Source: Phycisphaerae bacterium (GTDB taxonomy: Bacteria > Planctomycetota > Phycisphaerae > UBA1845). Taken from it: a stretch of DNA of 55,819 nucleotides. The DNA lies in the NCBI GenBank assembly GCA_029260075.1, contig JAJDDY010000092.1:1-55819 (forward strand). The letters are read 5' to 3'. A model generated the notes under the pieces. That model searched no databases and was not told where the DNA came from. It saw only the letters and a program-made list of their open reading frames with translations. Below, piece after piece: positions 17,547 through 26,949 of this stretch. The translations under genes were made by a program, and so were the position numbers. Numbering within the stretch: the first letter of the stretch is position 1; every line of letters starts with the position of its first letter.

Positions 17547-18551
17547 TCAGGCGGCTCGGCGGTACCGATGATGCAAGCCGCCGACTTGCGGAATCGCTAT
17601 GACTCGCCCGTTGCACGGCGGTTCCACTTCTCGTGGGACAGGCGAGTTGCAATTCAGCGAAAGGTGAGTCCTCTATTTGTGGTAGTAATCAAAGTAATCG
17701 CACAGATTCCTCGTAGATGTCGCTCGGTGAGTACAACGACGTGATTGAGGCGCTCGCGTCTGATTGAGCCATGAATCTTCTCTACACGGGCGTTTTGCCA
17801 TGGAGATCGAGGCGCCGTGACGACTTCTTCGATGCCCATGTTCTTGATTCGGTGGCAGAAAGTTTCACCGTAGATCGAATCTTGATCACGAATCAAAAAC
17901 CGAGGCGCCGTGTTATCGGGAAACGCTTCGATCATCTGTTGAGCCGTCCATGCAGCCGTTGGATTTGTCGTGACGCTGAAGTCGACGACCTTGCGGCGGT
18001 CGTGTTGGAGTACGATGAATACGAACAAGATGCGAAACGTACCCGTTGGCACGGTCAAGAAATCGATCGCGACAATGTCGGTAAAGTGATTATCCAAAAA
18101 CCCCCGCCAGGTTTGTGATGGCGGTTTGTGTGTCTGGACCTTGTACTTATCGATGGTTGCTTTGGCCACAACGTAGCCAAGGAGCGCCAATTCGGATTGA
18201 ATGCGCGGCGTTCCACAGGGCGGGTTCTCGCGGGACATGCGGCGAATCAACACGCGAATCTTGGCATCAATCTTGGGTCGCCCCGACTTACGTCGCGATT
18301 TCCACCGCCAGGACAGCTTGAAGCCGCGTTGATGCCACCGAACCACGGTTTCTGGCTGACGGATGATCAGAACAGATCGCCAGTTCGGCCATATTCGTTT
18401 GAGCAAAACCCAGAAGACCCGATCACGCTTCCGCAATCGCGGACGCTTGGACTTGTGCTCCAGGACGGCAAGCTGTTGCCGCAGTGCGAGGTTCCGAGCG
18501 AGTCCGGATGAACGCGCAGAACAAAGACACAACGATGCGGAATAAGCTCAT
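17547..18551 (-). pseudogene. IS3-like integrase-core transposase with frameshifts and a stop
   Basis: The best open frame covers 17654-18532, but the homology is longer. An ATG at 18551 gives MSLFRIVVSLFCAFIRTR in one frame. Near 18505 the text shifts to LARNLALRQQLAVLEHK and continues through the RNase H-like DDE core (DIVAIDFLTVPTG, then NDR-type FLIRDQDSIYG, then SPWQNARVEKIHGSIRRE). Near 17690 it shifts again to DYFDYYHK, a TAG, RTHLSLNCNSPVPREVEPP, ending at a TGA at 17547. So there are two frameshifts and one stop codon, and the transposase is dead. It belongs to the large integrase-core (rve) group related to IS3/IS481. The element separates the two sigma-factor loci. Confidence 0.85.
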
Positions 18552-18808
18552 TTTACCCGCCAGTAAGTCTCAAAACTGGTAGGATCTCCGTGTGGGGTTA
18601 CGATGTTTAGGAGTGCATACGTCCTTTGTTTACAAGGCGTACGGAATAAACGGGAGGGACAGCGAACACTTAGCACGCGGTTCAAGGTGTGACGGTCGGC
18701 TGAAAAAACCGGGTAAGGCGTGTCGGGAATTCGGGTGCCATCAAGGACGGCGTCGCCCGAGACTCCAATCAACAGCGCGAAGAGTAGGCTCGGATCGAAC
18801 AGCGGCAT
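18548..18808 (-). pseudogene. Truncated third gene of the sigma/anti-sigma operon
   Basis: An 86-codon frame starts 12 bases after the anti-sigma gene. Its first 20 or so residues look like a signal or membrane segment (MPLFDPSLLFALLIGVSGD). The frame then runs into the insertion element and ends 3 bases into the transposase start. It is probably the 5' end of a gene cut by the IS3-like insertion; only the first part is native. The exact insertion point is not visible. Confidence 0.35.
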
Positions 18809-18820
18809 AAGCCCCGTGGA

Positions 18821-19573
18821 CTACCCGCCAAGTCGCTCGAATCGGTCCTTGTTCTTGTTCCACCACTCGCGCCACTCGGCCTGCGGGTTCGAACACGATG
18901 CGGCCTGTGCAATCGTTGGCCCAGGTAACTCGACTCGCCGGCGCCCCGTCAGTCGAACCAGTGAAGCCTCAGTCAGCGCTCGAATCTTGGGCGAGGTATC
19001 GCCAAGCATGTCGATCAGCGTCGGGATCTGCGATGCATCCGCAAGGTCACAAAGCATGCGAGCCGCTCCGAGCCGCCGCTCGTCGTTAGCCGCACCCTCC
19101 CATGTTTGTACAGCATCTGCCAGCGGTGCCGCACATGCGGATCCCAACGATCGAAGACGCAACTCGATTTCGCGCTGCGAGTGGCTCTGCTTCCATTCGT
19201 CTACCAGGGCACGTACGTTTTCGTCCTCGTCGCTTCCGATCGAACCGATCCACGTGCGCGGCCCGAACAGGAGAAACGCCAGGGCGAACCCGGCTGCGGC
19301 GGCCGACGCCCATCTCAAGTGATCCCACCGGCGCGACGGCGACGGCGCCTTCGCAAACCACGCTTCCAGCACCTGGTCCGCGATCGTAGATGCCGCGCGT
19401 TGCCGAGCGCCGAAAGTGCGCGCCAGTTCGCGATCGACACGCTCCAGCTCGTTCGCAGCCGCACGACAGCTCGCACATTCGCCCAAATGTGCCGACAAGC
19501 GATGCTCGTCGTCAGGCAGAAGCTCACCGTCCATGCGGGCATTGATCAGTGACAACCAGAGTTCACACTTCAT
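18821..19573 (-). CDS. Membrane anti-sigma factor with HEAT-like extracytoplasmic domain
   Basis: 250 residues. The N-terminal zinc anti-sigma domain has H-x3-C-x2-C (HLGECASCRAAANE). A membrane helix lies at about 87-103 (ASAAAAGFALAFLLFGP). The outer part contains HEAT/armadillo-like helices with RRLGAARMLCDLADA and PTLIDMLGDTSPKIRALTE, and ends in a Trp/Lys-rich tail. It should hold the ECF sigma factor encoded 3 bases upstream and release it on a signal sensed by the outer HEAT-like part. The combination of anti-sigma zinc finger and HEAT-type sensor fits planctomycete regulators. Confidence 0.85.
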   Translation of the reverse strand: MKCELWLSLINARMDGELLPDDEHRLSAHLGECASCRAAANELERVDRELARTFGARQRAASTIADQVLEAWFAKAPSPSRRWDHLRWASAAAAGFALAFLLFGPRTWIGSIGSDEDENVRALVDEWKQSHSQREIELRLRSLGSACAAPLADAVQTWEGAANDERRLGAARMLCDLADASQIPTLIDMLGDTSPKIRALTEASLVRLTGRRRVELPGPTIAQAASCSNPQAEWREWWNKNKDRFERLGG

Positions 19574-19576
19574 CGT

Positions 19577-20119
19577 TCAACTCCCAGCCCCGGACAACCG
19601 GTGCCGCAGCAACTTACGTGCCTTGGTCAGCCTGGCGTTGACCGTTGCGGCCGATACCTCCAACATGTCCGCCAGTTCCTGGTACGTTGAGTCGCTGTAG
19701 TAGTACAACATAAGCACCTCGCGACACTCGGCGGGGAGTTTTTCAATCTCTTGACTCAGCAGATCCCAGGAATCGTCGACGGTTTCTGCATGCGACGTAT
19801 TCTCGCGGGTCTGCGCTTCCAAATGATCGATCGATACTTCGGTTCGCTGCTTGGACTTGAGCCAGTCGAGACAGATCCGTGTCGCAATCCCGCAGATCCA
19901 AGATCCGAAGCGCTCCGGTTCGCGGATCGAACTCAGCGCGCGTAGGGCCCGCAATAGGGTTTCCTGCGCCAGATCTTCTGCCGTGGAAGCGTTTCCAACC
20001 CGCCCATGGCAGACCGCCAGCACGCGCGCACTCCATCTGTGCACCAACAGCGCGTATGCACCGGTACGCCCGGAAAGCGCCTCTCGAACGAGATCGGCGT
20101 CCGATTTTCCATTCCCCAC
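19577..20119 (-). CDS. ECF-subfamily RNA polymerase sigma factor
   Basis: 180 residues from a GTG start 8 bases after GGAG. Region 2 is at about 22-90 (AEDLAQETLLRALRAL, then RFGSWICGIATRICLDWL), and region 4 at about 120-175 (LPAECREVLMLYYYSD, YQELADMLEVSAATVNARL). This is a compact RpoE-like ECF factor, 3 bases upstream of its anti-sigma gene. The second sigma locus lies only 2.4 kb away, on the far side of the IS3-like pseudogene; the two sigma factors are clearly different in sequence. Confidence 0.93.
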   Translation of the reverse strand: MGNGKSDADLVREALSGRTGAYALLVHRWSARVLAVCHGRVGNASTAEDLAQETLLRALRALSSIREPERFGSWICGIATRICLDWLKSKQRTEVSIDHLEAQTRENTSHAETVDDSWDLLSQEIEKLPAECREVLMLYYYSDSTYQELADMLEVSAATVNARLTKARKLLRHRLSGAGS

Positions 20120-20325
20120 TGAGCTACTCCGAAACCGCTCGGGACGGTCCTATCCTATTAGTAGACTGGAGGTGCCAACCTAATACTGACGAATCCAAAA
20201 AACTCGCCTACGTCGACCGCGTCGCCCGATGGCGTATCAATGGTACACAAGTCTCGTTTCGTTCACATATTTTGAGCCCGTCCCGGCCACCAGGTGACAT
20301 GGAGGCCGCGTTAGATTGCACGTCG

Positions 20326-20970
20326 CTACCGCTCCGAAACTATCGCCTCGATCGCCGCGTTGAGGTTCAGGTAATCCTGATTGAGGTTGCTCTCTTCGGG
20401 ATCATTCGTGGGGCCAAACGCCGGTCCAGGGTGCACGTAACGGATGACCCCCATTTCGTCGAGCAGGAAACATACACTTGTGCTGCGCCGTTCGTCGGTG
20501 CCCAGATACACGCGCTGAAGGATCTTCCATTGTAGATCGGTCGCCACCCACCCTGTATATCCGAGCGCCTTCGCCATTCGCACCACATCATGCGCGGCCA
20601 CGTCGCGAGGCGGTTTGGGATGATATACGGCCAGTGTCTGCAGCCCTCTCGTCGCAAATTGCTCCCGTTGTCGTTCAATGGCGGGCAGGGACATCGCGCA
20701 TGACGGGCACGTGTCCGTCCACCAGCGAACCAGCGTCACCTTGCCCGCCAGTTTGACGGGCTTGTTATCCGGGGTATTCAGCCAATCAAGTTCGTCCAAC
20801 ACGAGATTTTTGCCCAGCAGATCTGCGCCTTCGGATGGCATCGGCACGCCGCCGGCTAGGCTGGGCACAGGATCCTCAGATTCTCTTTTCGTGGGCTGGT
20901 CCGTGCGCTGGTCGCAAGATGCTACGAAAAATGCGGTCGTTATTACGACACCCGCGAATACGTATTGCAT
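20326..20970 (-). CDS. TlpA-like thioredoxin-fold lipoprotein
   Basis: 214 residues. A signal peptide with lipobox (FFVASC, Cys19) anchors it outside the cytoplasmic membrane. The thioredoxin-like domain (about 50-190) carries the active-site WWTDTCPSC (Cys88, Cys91) after a beta strand (KVTLVRWW), and a typical strand QTLAVYHPK. It likely acts as a thiol-disulfide reductase or a redox carrier. Unlike the redoxin at 37609-39069, both active-site positions are ordinary Cys. The segment VCFLLDEMGVIRYVHPG is the usual cis-Pro side of TlpA/ResA proteins in shape, although the cis-Pro itself is not obvious. It is transcribed divergently from the vWA gene. Confidence 0.88.
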   Translation of the reverse strand: MQYVFAGVVITTAFFVASCDQRTDQPTKRESEDPVPSLAGGVPMPSEGADLLGKNLVLDELDWLNTPDNKPVKLAGKVTLVRWWTDTCPSCAMSLPAIERQREQFATRGLQTLAVYHPKPPRDVAAHDVVRMAKALGYTGWVATDLQWKILQRVYLGTDERRSTSVCFLLDEMGVIRYVHPGPAFGPTNDPEESNLNQDYLNLNAAIEAIVSER

Positions 20971-21165
20971 TGGCGCGTTGCTCTCTCTAACAGGATCCCA
21001 AACCGAACCGGGCAGCGAGATTCTACGGTGTCTATCGCGCCCCGCCCGTCACACGCCCGTAACGATGGCCCTCTCTTGTCAAGAACCGCTCAACAGGGCT
21101 ATTAGCGCGTCCCACTCACTCTACTACGACGTAGTGAAACCTCCACTCAAACGAAAGGACGTCTT

Positions 21166-22929
21166 ATGACTCGCTCAATGTTGCTGTTCGCCCTCGCGGC
21201 GCTTTCCGTATCTCCAACTGTTGGCGCCGCACCCGCGCCGCAAGGTCGGTCTGAAAACCGCGCCATCGACCTGGCCATCTGTTTGGACATCTCCGGCAGT
21301 ATGTCAAACCTCCTCGATTCCGTGCGCGGGCGCGTCTGGGACATCGTTACCGATCTGTCCCGCGCGACGCCAACGCCCAGTCTGCGCGTGGCCTTGATTA
21401 CGTTCGGAGGTGAGGGGCCGGCGGAAGATGGCTACATCGTGCGGCACGTCGACTTCACGAGCGATCTCGACACGGTCTACGGCAAGCTCATGGCGCTCAA
21501 TACGAATGGCGGCGAAGAGTATGTCGGCTGGGCCATCGAACGTGCTGTCGGGGCATTGGATTGGTCAACCGGTCCAGATGCACTACGTATTATTTTCCTG
21601 GCTGGCAACGAATCCGCCGACCAGCTCGCCGCCGAACATGACTTCCGCGCCGCCGCGCGCGCCGCGACCGACATGGATATCATCATCAACAGCGTGTACG
21701 CCGGCGATCGAGAACAGGGCGTCGCCGAAAAATGGGATCGCGTTGCGCAAGTGGGTAAGGGCACCTTCACCGCAATTGACGTAGTATCCGGAACCATTCA
21801 GATCAACACGCCATTCGACGCGACACTTGCTGAACTCAACGCCGAACTCAATCGAACTTACATTCCGTTCGGCAAGCACGGCGATACCGGGCTCGCTAAT
21901 CAGATCGCGCAGGACAAAAATGCCGCCAAGATGGGTGCCCAATCGTGCGGTAGTCGTGTGGTCGCCAAGGGTTGCTCTCTGTACAACGCCGCCACTTGGG
22001 ATCTCGTCGATGCGATACAGAAAAAGGACTTTCGGCTTGCTGCTATCGAGTCGAATGAACTGCCAGGCTTCATGAGATCCATGACGCCTGATCAGCGAAG
22101 GGCGTATGTCGTTGGAATGCAAAGTGTTCGAAACGCGATTCGTGCTGAAATAGCAGAAACAGATCAACAGCGCCGCGCCTATATTCGAGGGAAGCAAGCT
22201 CAGGATCGTAGATCTCGACCCAGCTTCGATGATGCATTACTAACAAGCCTTCGCGCCCAGGCGGTTGCCAAGGGCTTCACCTATCCGGCGCCCGCACCGC
22301 TAGCGACGGTTGCGGTGGCCACAGAATTCGAGGGGCCTCAGATTCCCCTCCGGATTTTGAAAACACCCGTGAAAGCCAACGTGGATGCGCTCGTCGCGGC
22401 GATTCCGGCTCTGGAATATGGCGTGGTCGACTATCGTTCGCGGCGCCTCGTCTTTGCAAAACGCCTTGCCGACAGTGTCGGTACTCCAGTTCGCATGTTC
22501 GTGGGTGATCGAGAATTCGCTTCCGCGACTTTGGCGAACGAGGCGCTTCTCGATCTTCTACACGTAAGAGTCGGCGAGCTGCGGTCCATTCGCGTCATTA
22601 GCGCGACACCGGTACCGTTTGTATACGCCGCATCATCCGGTGCGACGGCGCCGGCCAAAGACGGCGTCAAGTGCTTCCGAATCGGTGGCATCGATTTCGC
22701 GGATAGAACGATCGCCGAGCGCGTCCGCGACGACATTCAAAACGCCCTCAAACCGTATGCGCAAGTGCAGGTCAAGGAGGGGCAGCCCGGCGTATCCACG
22801 CGACTTGTTTCCTCGAAGAAGAGCGATCCGTTGGCGCTACATCGATCGATCGAACTCTGCCGTGAACAGATCAAGATCATCGCCGAAACGACGGGCTGGT
22901 CCTACATGACGCTTGTCGATGGCTGTTGA
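21166..22929 (+). CDS. Secreted von Willebrand factor A-domain protein
   Basis: 587 residues. AAAGGACG lies a few bases before the ATG. A signal peptide ends near AAPAPQG (about 22). The vWA domain (about 33-215) has a complete MIDAS motif DISGSMS (Asp41, Ser43, Ser45), with TNGGEEYVGWAIE (Thr) and FLAGNESADQ supplying the remaining metal ligands. It therefore should bind Mg2+ and a protein ligand. The C-terminal 300 residues contain an alpha-helical Arg/Gln-rich segment and a conserved-looking tail, but no family was recognised. Planctomycetes carry many secreted vWA proteins of this sort; the partner is unknown. Confidence 0.88.
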   Translation: MTRSMLLFALAALSVSPTVGAAPAPQGRSENRAIDLAICLDISGSMSNLLDSVRGRVWDIVTDLSRATPTPSLRVALITFGGEGPAEDGYIVRHVDFTSDLDTVYGKLMALNTNGGEEYVGWAIERAVGALDWSTGPDALRIIFLAGNESADQLAAEHDFRAAARAATDMDIIINSVYAGDREQGVAEKWDRVAQVGKGTFTAIDVVSGTIQINTPFDATLAELNAELNRTYIPFGKHGDTGLANQIAQDKNAAKMGAQSCGSRVVAKGCSLYNAATWDLVDAIQKKDFRLAAIESNELPGFMRSMTPDQRRAYVVGMQSVRNAIRAEIAETDQQRRAYIRGKQAQDRRSRPSFDDALLTSLRAQAVAKGFTYPAPAPLATVAVATEFEGPQIPLRILKTPVKANVDALVAAIPALEYGVVDYRSRRLVFAKRLADSVGTPVRMFVGDREFASATLANEALLDLLHVRVGELRSIRVISATPVPFVYAASSGATAPAKDGVKCFRIGGIDFADRTIAERVRDDIQNALKPYAQVQVKEGQPGVSTRLVSSKKSDPLALHRSIELCREQIKIIAETTGWSYMTLVDGC

Positions 22930-23127
22930 TTAACATCGCTTCGCCTGTTGATACGATGTGTGTCTCAATCCTTCGATCCAGGCGACGCAACTGAGAGGCT
23001 CACTCGCGACGGTGCCGGGAAACCCGACGCGCTTCAGGGCAGGGCAAGGGCGTCCGTTTTGGCTCTAATCGAGGAGGATGTCGAGATATCATGGCCCCCT
23101 GGCTGCTGGTATCTGGGAAATGCCGGC

Positions 23128-23222
23128 TATCGGAGTCGTCGCGAGCCGTAATCTGCGAAATGTTCACGACCGTATTGACGCCTTCATCTCTGGCGGCGAC
23201 GGCAACATTCGTTGTGGGCTCC
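23128..23222 (-). pseudogene. Degenerate patch of an NmrA-like NAD(P)-binding protein
   Basis: One minus-strand frame reads EPTTNVAVAARDEGV then NTVVNISQITARDDSDS. This is the AAREAGVxxVVNxSQxxAR signature found after the active-site region of NmrA-type atypical short-chain dehydrogenases. Homology is lost on both sides, with no matching continuation in the other frames. It is best read as a short relic; the match is by eye over about 32 residues. Confidence 0.3.
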
Positions 23223-23473
23223 ACGAGGCGGTCGCGGTATCGATGTCTCAAGTGGATCGGACGAGGTCGCGGAGGCTATGATCATATCTTCGCTGGGTTC
23301 GATCGCTGGAAATTATGCCTTAATCATGACGATGTTCGTTTTTGAAAAAATCACCAACAGAGATGGCAACACGCAAGTCCTACGGTGAGGAGCTCGAATC
23401 AAAAGCAAGGAGGGATGTTCTGGCAAGAACCCGCGCACCAAAGTGCAGAATGTGTTGGCTGACAGCACGGCTG

Positions 23474-23689
23474 TCATTCGCGGGCAATCGCGTGGCGTTG
23501 TCGATGATTATGCTTGATCCCGGCCCGTGTGTGTTCATGGTGAGATCGGTAGTGGTGACGTCGAATCGCCTTGTGCTCGCCCCAGCGCCGCAGCCGTTCT
23601 GTCATCCAGAAGGATGCCAAAACAAGAAGAAGACCGGCGCATGAACCGAGGATGATCCATAGGTCAAGATGGTATGAATCCTCGTTCAA
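23474..23689 (-). CDS. Possible small single-helix membrane protein
   Basis: 71 codons from a TTG start about 8 bases after GGAG. One good hydrophobic helix (LWIILGSCAGLLLVLASFW, about residues 10-28) is followed by a very basic His/Arg-rich tail, giving N-out/C-in topology by the positive-inside rule. It has no recognised family and sits in decayed DNA, so it may be a chance frame. Confidence 0.35.
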   Translation of the reverse strand: MNEDSYHLDLWIILGSCAGLLLVLASFWMTERLRRWGEHKAIRRHHYRSHHEHTRAGIKHNHRQRHAIARE

Positions 23690-24028
23690 GTGTGTGACTC
23701 CGGGAGAGCGTACGATGATTCCTTCGCGGCGCAGGAAGCGTCAGCGATCGCCGTCGTGTACAACGATCGTACGAATTGAGTGTGTTCGGGAGCGCAAGGT
23801 GATGTGTTGTCAGCAGACATCGGGCCTCCTGCGTTCCGCAGCCTTCTGCGACGCTCTCTCGGCCCACGTAGAGCTCATCGGCAGCTAGGGAGGGGCGCTT
23901 TTGTCTCGTTGGCAATTTGGGAGGTCGGCGTGGGTATCCGTCTTGGGTATAGCCCCGACACACGATTCGTGAATTGAACCGTAGCAGCCGCTCCAGTCTA
24001 TCGCGTTGTTCTCGCTGAACCTAATTGC

Positions 24029-25870
24029 CTATGACTCAACTGCTTGAGCGAGCGTGGCTTGCACGGTTTTCAGAAAGAGTGTGATCGGCACCGGCGTCTT
24101 CAGGATGGTGTGCGGGCGGGCTTGCCACGGTGAGTCGCCCAGTTTATTCTCGCCCTTCGCACACACCACGATGAGTGGAAGGATTCCACAACCGGCCTTC
24201 GTCTCGCTGCCTTCGTATTGGGCGAACAGCTCCACCGCCTCTCGCGCGTCGCGTAAGTAGAGGAAACCGAGGTTTGGGGTGTCGGCCTCGTCGCGTTCGC
24301 CCACGCGATCAAGGACTAGTCTGAGGGCGTTAGTGGCAGGCTCACTGCTGACACAAAGCGGGCGAACTGTCGTGTCGAGCCGGGCACGGATCATGTCCGC
24401 GAAATCCGGCCAAATGTCCGCATTGGAATGCGCAAGCATCGTAAATTTCAGGTCTCGGGTTTCGTCTGGGATGGTCGCAATAACTCCTTCGATCACGGAC
24501 GCCGGAACGCCGAGTGATTCGACGAGGTCGTCCAGCGGATAGATCATCTCGTTTCCGCTGCAACCGAGCAACAGCGCATGCGCAATCCGATTTGCCAGTG
24601 CGACAATCATCGCGGCCTGCGCATGTTCGGGGCCGAGCCGTTTGAGGCGCTGGACAGGTTGGTGGTGATTCACGACAGGAATAGTAAAGGCCCTAGGAAA
24701 CTGCCAGTGATCCAGTGCCTGTCCGAGGATTTCGCTGTGATCAAGAAGTAATAGTTTCGGCTCGACAGCCTCCAGGGGGAGTACCAGTTCCTCAGCCGCA
24801 TTGCAAACGCGATCATACTCATCGGGGACGTGGTCGAGCAGAATCAGGCGGCCGACATCGTGTATGGTACCCCAAAGGAAACAGTCGTCGATGCCTTCGA
24901 ATTGACACTCCCTAGCGACAGCGGCGGCGATAAGCCCGCAAGCGATCGAGTGTTCCCAGAACAGCCGGATGTCGATCCGTGTTGACCGGCTCCCGACATA
25001 CTGATCCAACACGCCCAGCGTCATGACCAGCTTTCGGACTTCCTGGATCCCGAGTCGCTGCACTGCTGTCTGGACGCTGTCCACAGGATGGCCGCGCGAA
25101 TAGGCGGAGCTATTGGCCAGTTTCAGGAGTCGGATGCACAATGCCTGGTCGTTCTTCACCGCCTTGGCCACATCGGCTGCGCTGCAACCACTGCTGCCGG
25201 TAACCGCCATGACGTTGTCAACCGTTGCGGCAAGCGGCTTTAGCTTCAATCCATCATTGACCAGCTTAGTGAGTTGTGCCTTTGTTATAATGGGTGCCAA
25301 GTCGTGCAGCGACTTGACCGGTCTATTTGATACGGTGGGGCCGACGGACGTTCGGTCAAGATCAGGAACTGCATGTGCCCCTTTTTCCGCGGCCGGGCGG
25401 GGAGCCGTAAGCGTTGCCGTTGTCCCCTTTGCGCGGTTTGCCGAGGATGCTCCTGTCTGTCCGCTGTCTTGTTGCCCCATAACAACGGCCCGCTCTTGGC
25501 CACCTCTGCTGACACATGCTTCAACACGTGCCAAGAGGACGTCGAGGGAGAAGTTCGACTTGAGTAGGTAACCTTGAATTCCGCACTTTGCGGCCTGGCC
25601 CACAGTGTCCTGCTCTGCGCGATCCGTAAGTAGAATGACAGGAATCCCTTTGAGATCCGGGTTTCGGCGTATGATCTTCAGTACGGTCAGGCCATCCGGA
25701 TCGGGCATACTGACGTCGAGAAGAACGAGGTCAGGTCTTCGCTCTCGAAGTAGATCTAGCGCCTCCGCACCGCCGCCGGCGCAGCTGACGTCGTGGCCAT
25801 GATGCCGAAGGGCATCGGCTATTGGTTCTCGACACATTGCCATGTCGTCTACGACCAGAATTGTGCTCAT
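24029..25870 (-). CDS. Response regulator with HDOD domain (REC-HDOD)
   Basis: 613 residues. The N-terminal receiver domain (1-125) has the acidic pair Asp8/Asp9, phospho-acceptor Asp52 in VLLDVSMPD and a Lys in GYLLKSNF. A linker follows, then an HDOD domain (about 205-420) with LPPL-like and paired LKLANSSAYSRG and TAVQRLGIQEVRKLV segments. HDOD domains resemble HD phosphohydrolases but are usually not catalytic and act in signalling. The C-terminal 100 residues end in a degenerate receiver-like stretch (HTILKTPVPITLFLKTV). It is the last gene of the operon, 23 bases after the REC-HD-GYP gene, and probably receives phosphate from the hybrid kinase. Confidence 0.9.
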   Translation of the reverse strand: MSTILVVDDMAMCREPIADALRHHGHDVSCAGGGAEALDLLRERRPDLVLLDVSMPDPDGLTVLKIIRRNPDLKGIPVILLTDRAEQDTVGQAAKCGIQGYLLKSNFSLDVLLARVEACVSRGGQERAVVMGQQDSGQTGASSANRAKGTTATLTAPRPAAEKGAHAVPDLDRTSVGPTVSNRPVKSLHDLAPIITKAQLTKLVNDGLKLKPLAATVDNVMAVTGSSGCSAADVAKAVKNDQALCIRLLKLANSSAYSRGHPVDSVQTAVQRLGIQEVRKLVMTLGVLDQYVGSRSTRIDIRLFWEHSIACGLIAAAVARECQFEGIDDCFLWGTIHDVGRLILLDHVPDEYDRVCNAAEELVLPLEAVEPKLLLLDHSEILGQALDHWQFPRAFTIPVVNHHQPVQRLKRLGPEHAQAAMIVALANRIAHALLLGCSGNEMIYPLDDLVESLGVPASVIEGVIATIPDETRDLKFTMLAHSNADIWPDFADMIRARLDTTVRPLCVSSEPATNALRLVLDRVGERDEADTPNLGFLYLRDAREAVELFAQYEGSETKAGCGILPLIVVCAKGENKLGDSPWQARPHTILKTPVPITLFLKTVQATLAQAVES

Positions 25871-25893
25871 GTCACAAGTCTCTCTTCGGATTG

Positions 25894-26934
<1,041 letters not shown>

Positions 26935-26949
26935 GGACGGGACTCCACG

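Larger units (their letters stand above)
22930..24028. other. 1.1-kb region of decayed or non-coding DNA
   Basis: No long intact gene lies between the vWA gene and the signalling operon. Two possible contents are listed separately: a degenerate NmrA-like patch at 23128-23222 and a short membrane-protein frame at 23474-23689. The remaining frames on both strands overlap each other and have no recognisable domain. Confidence 0.5.
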
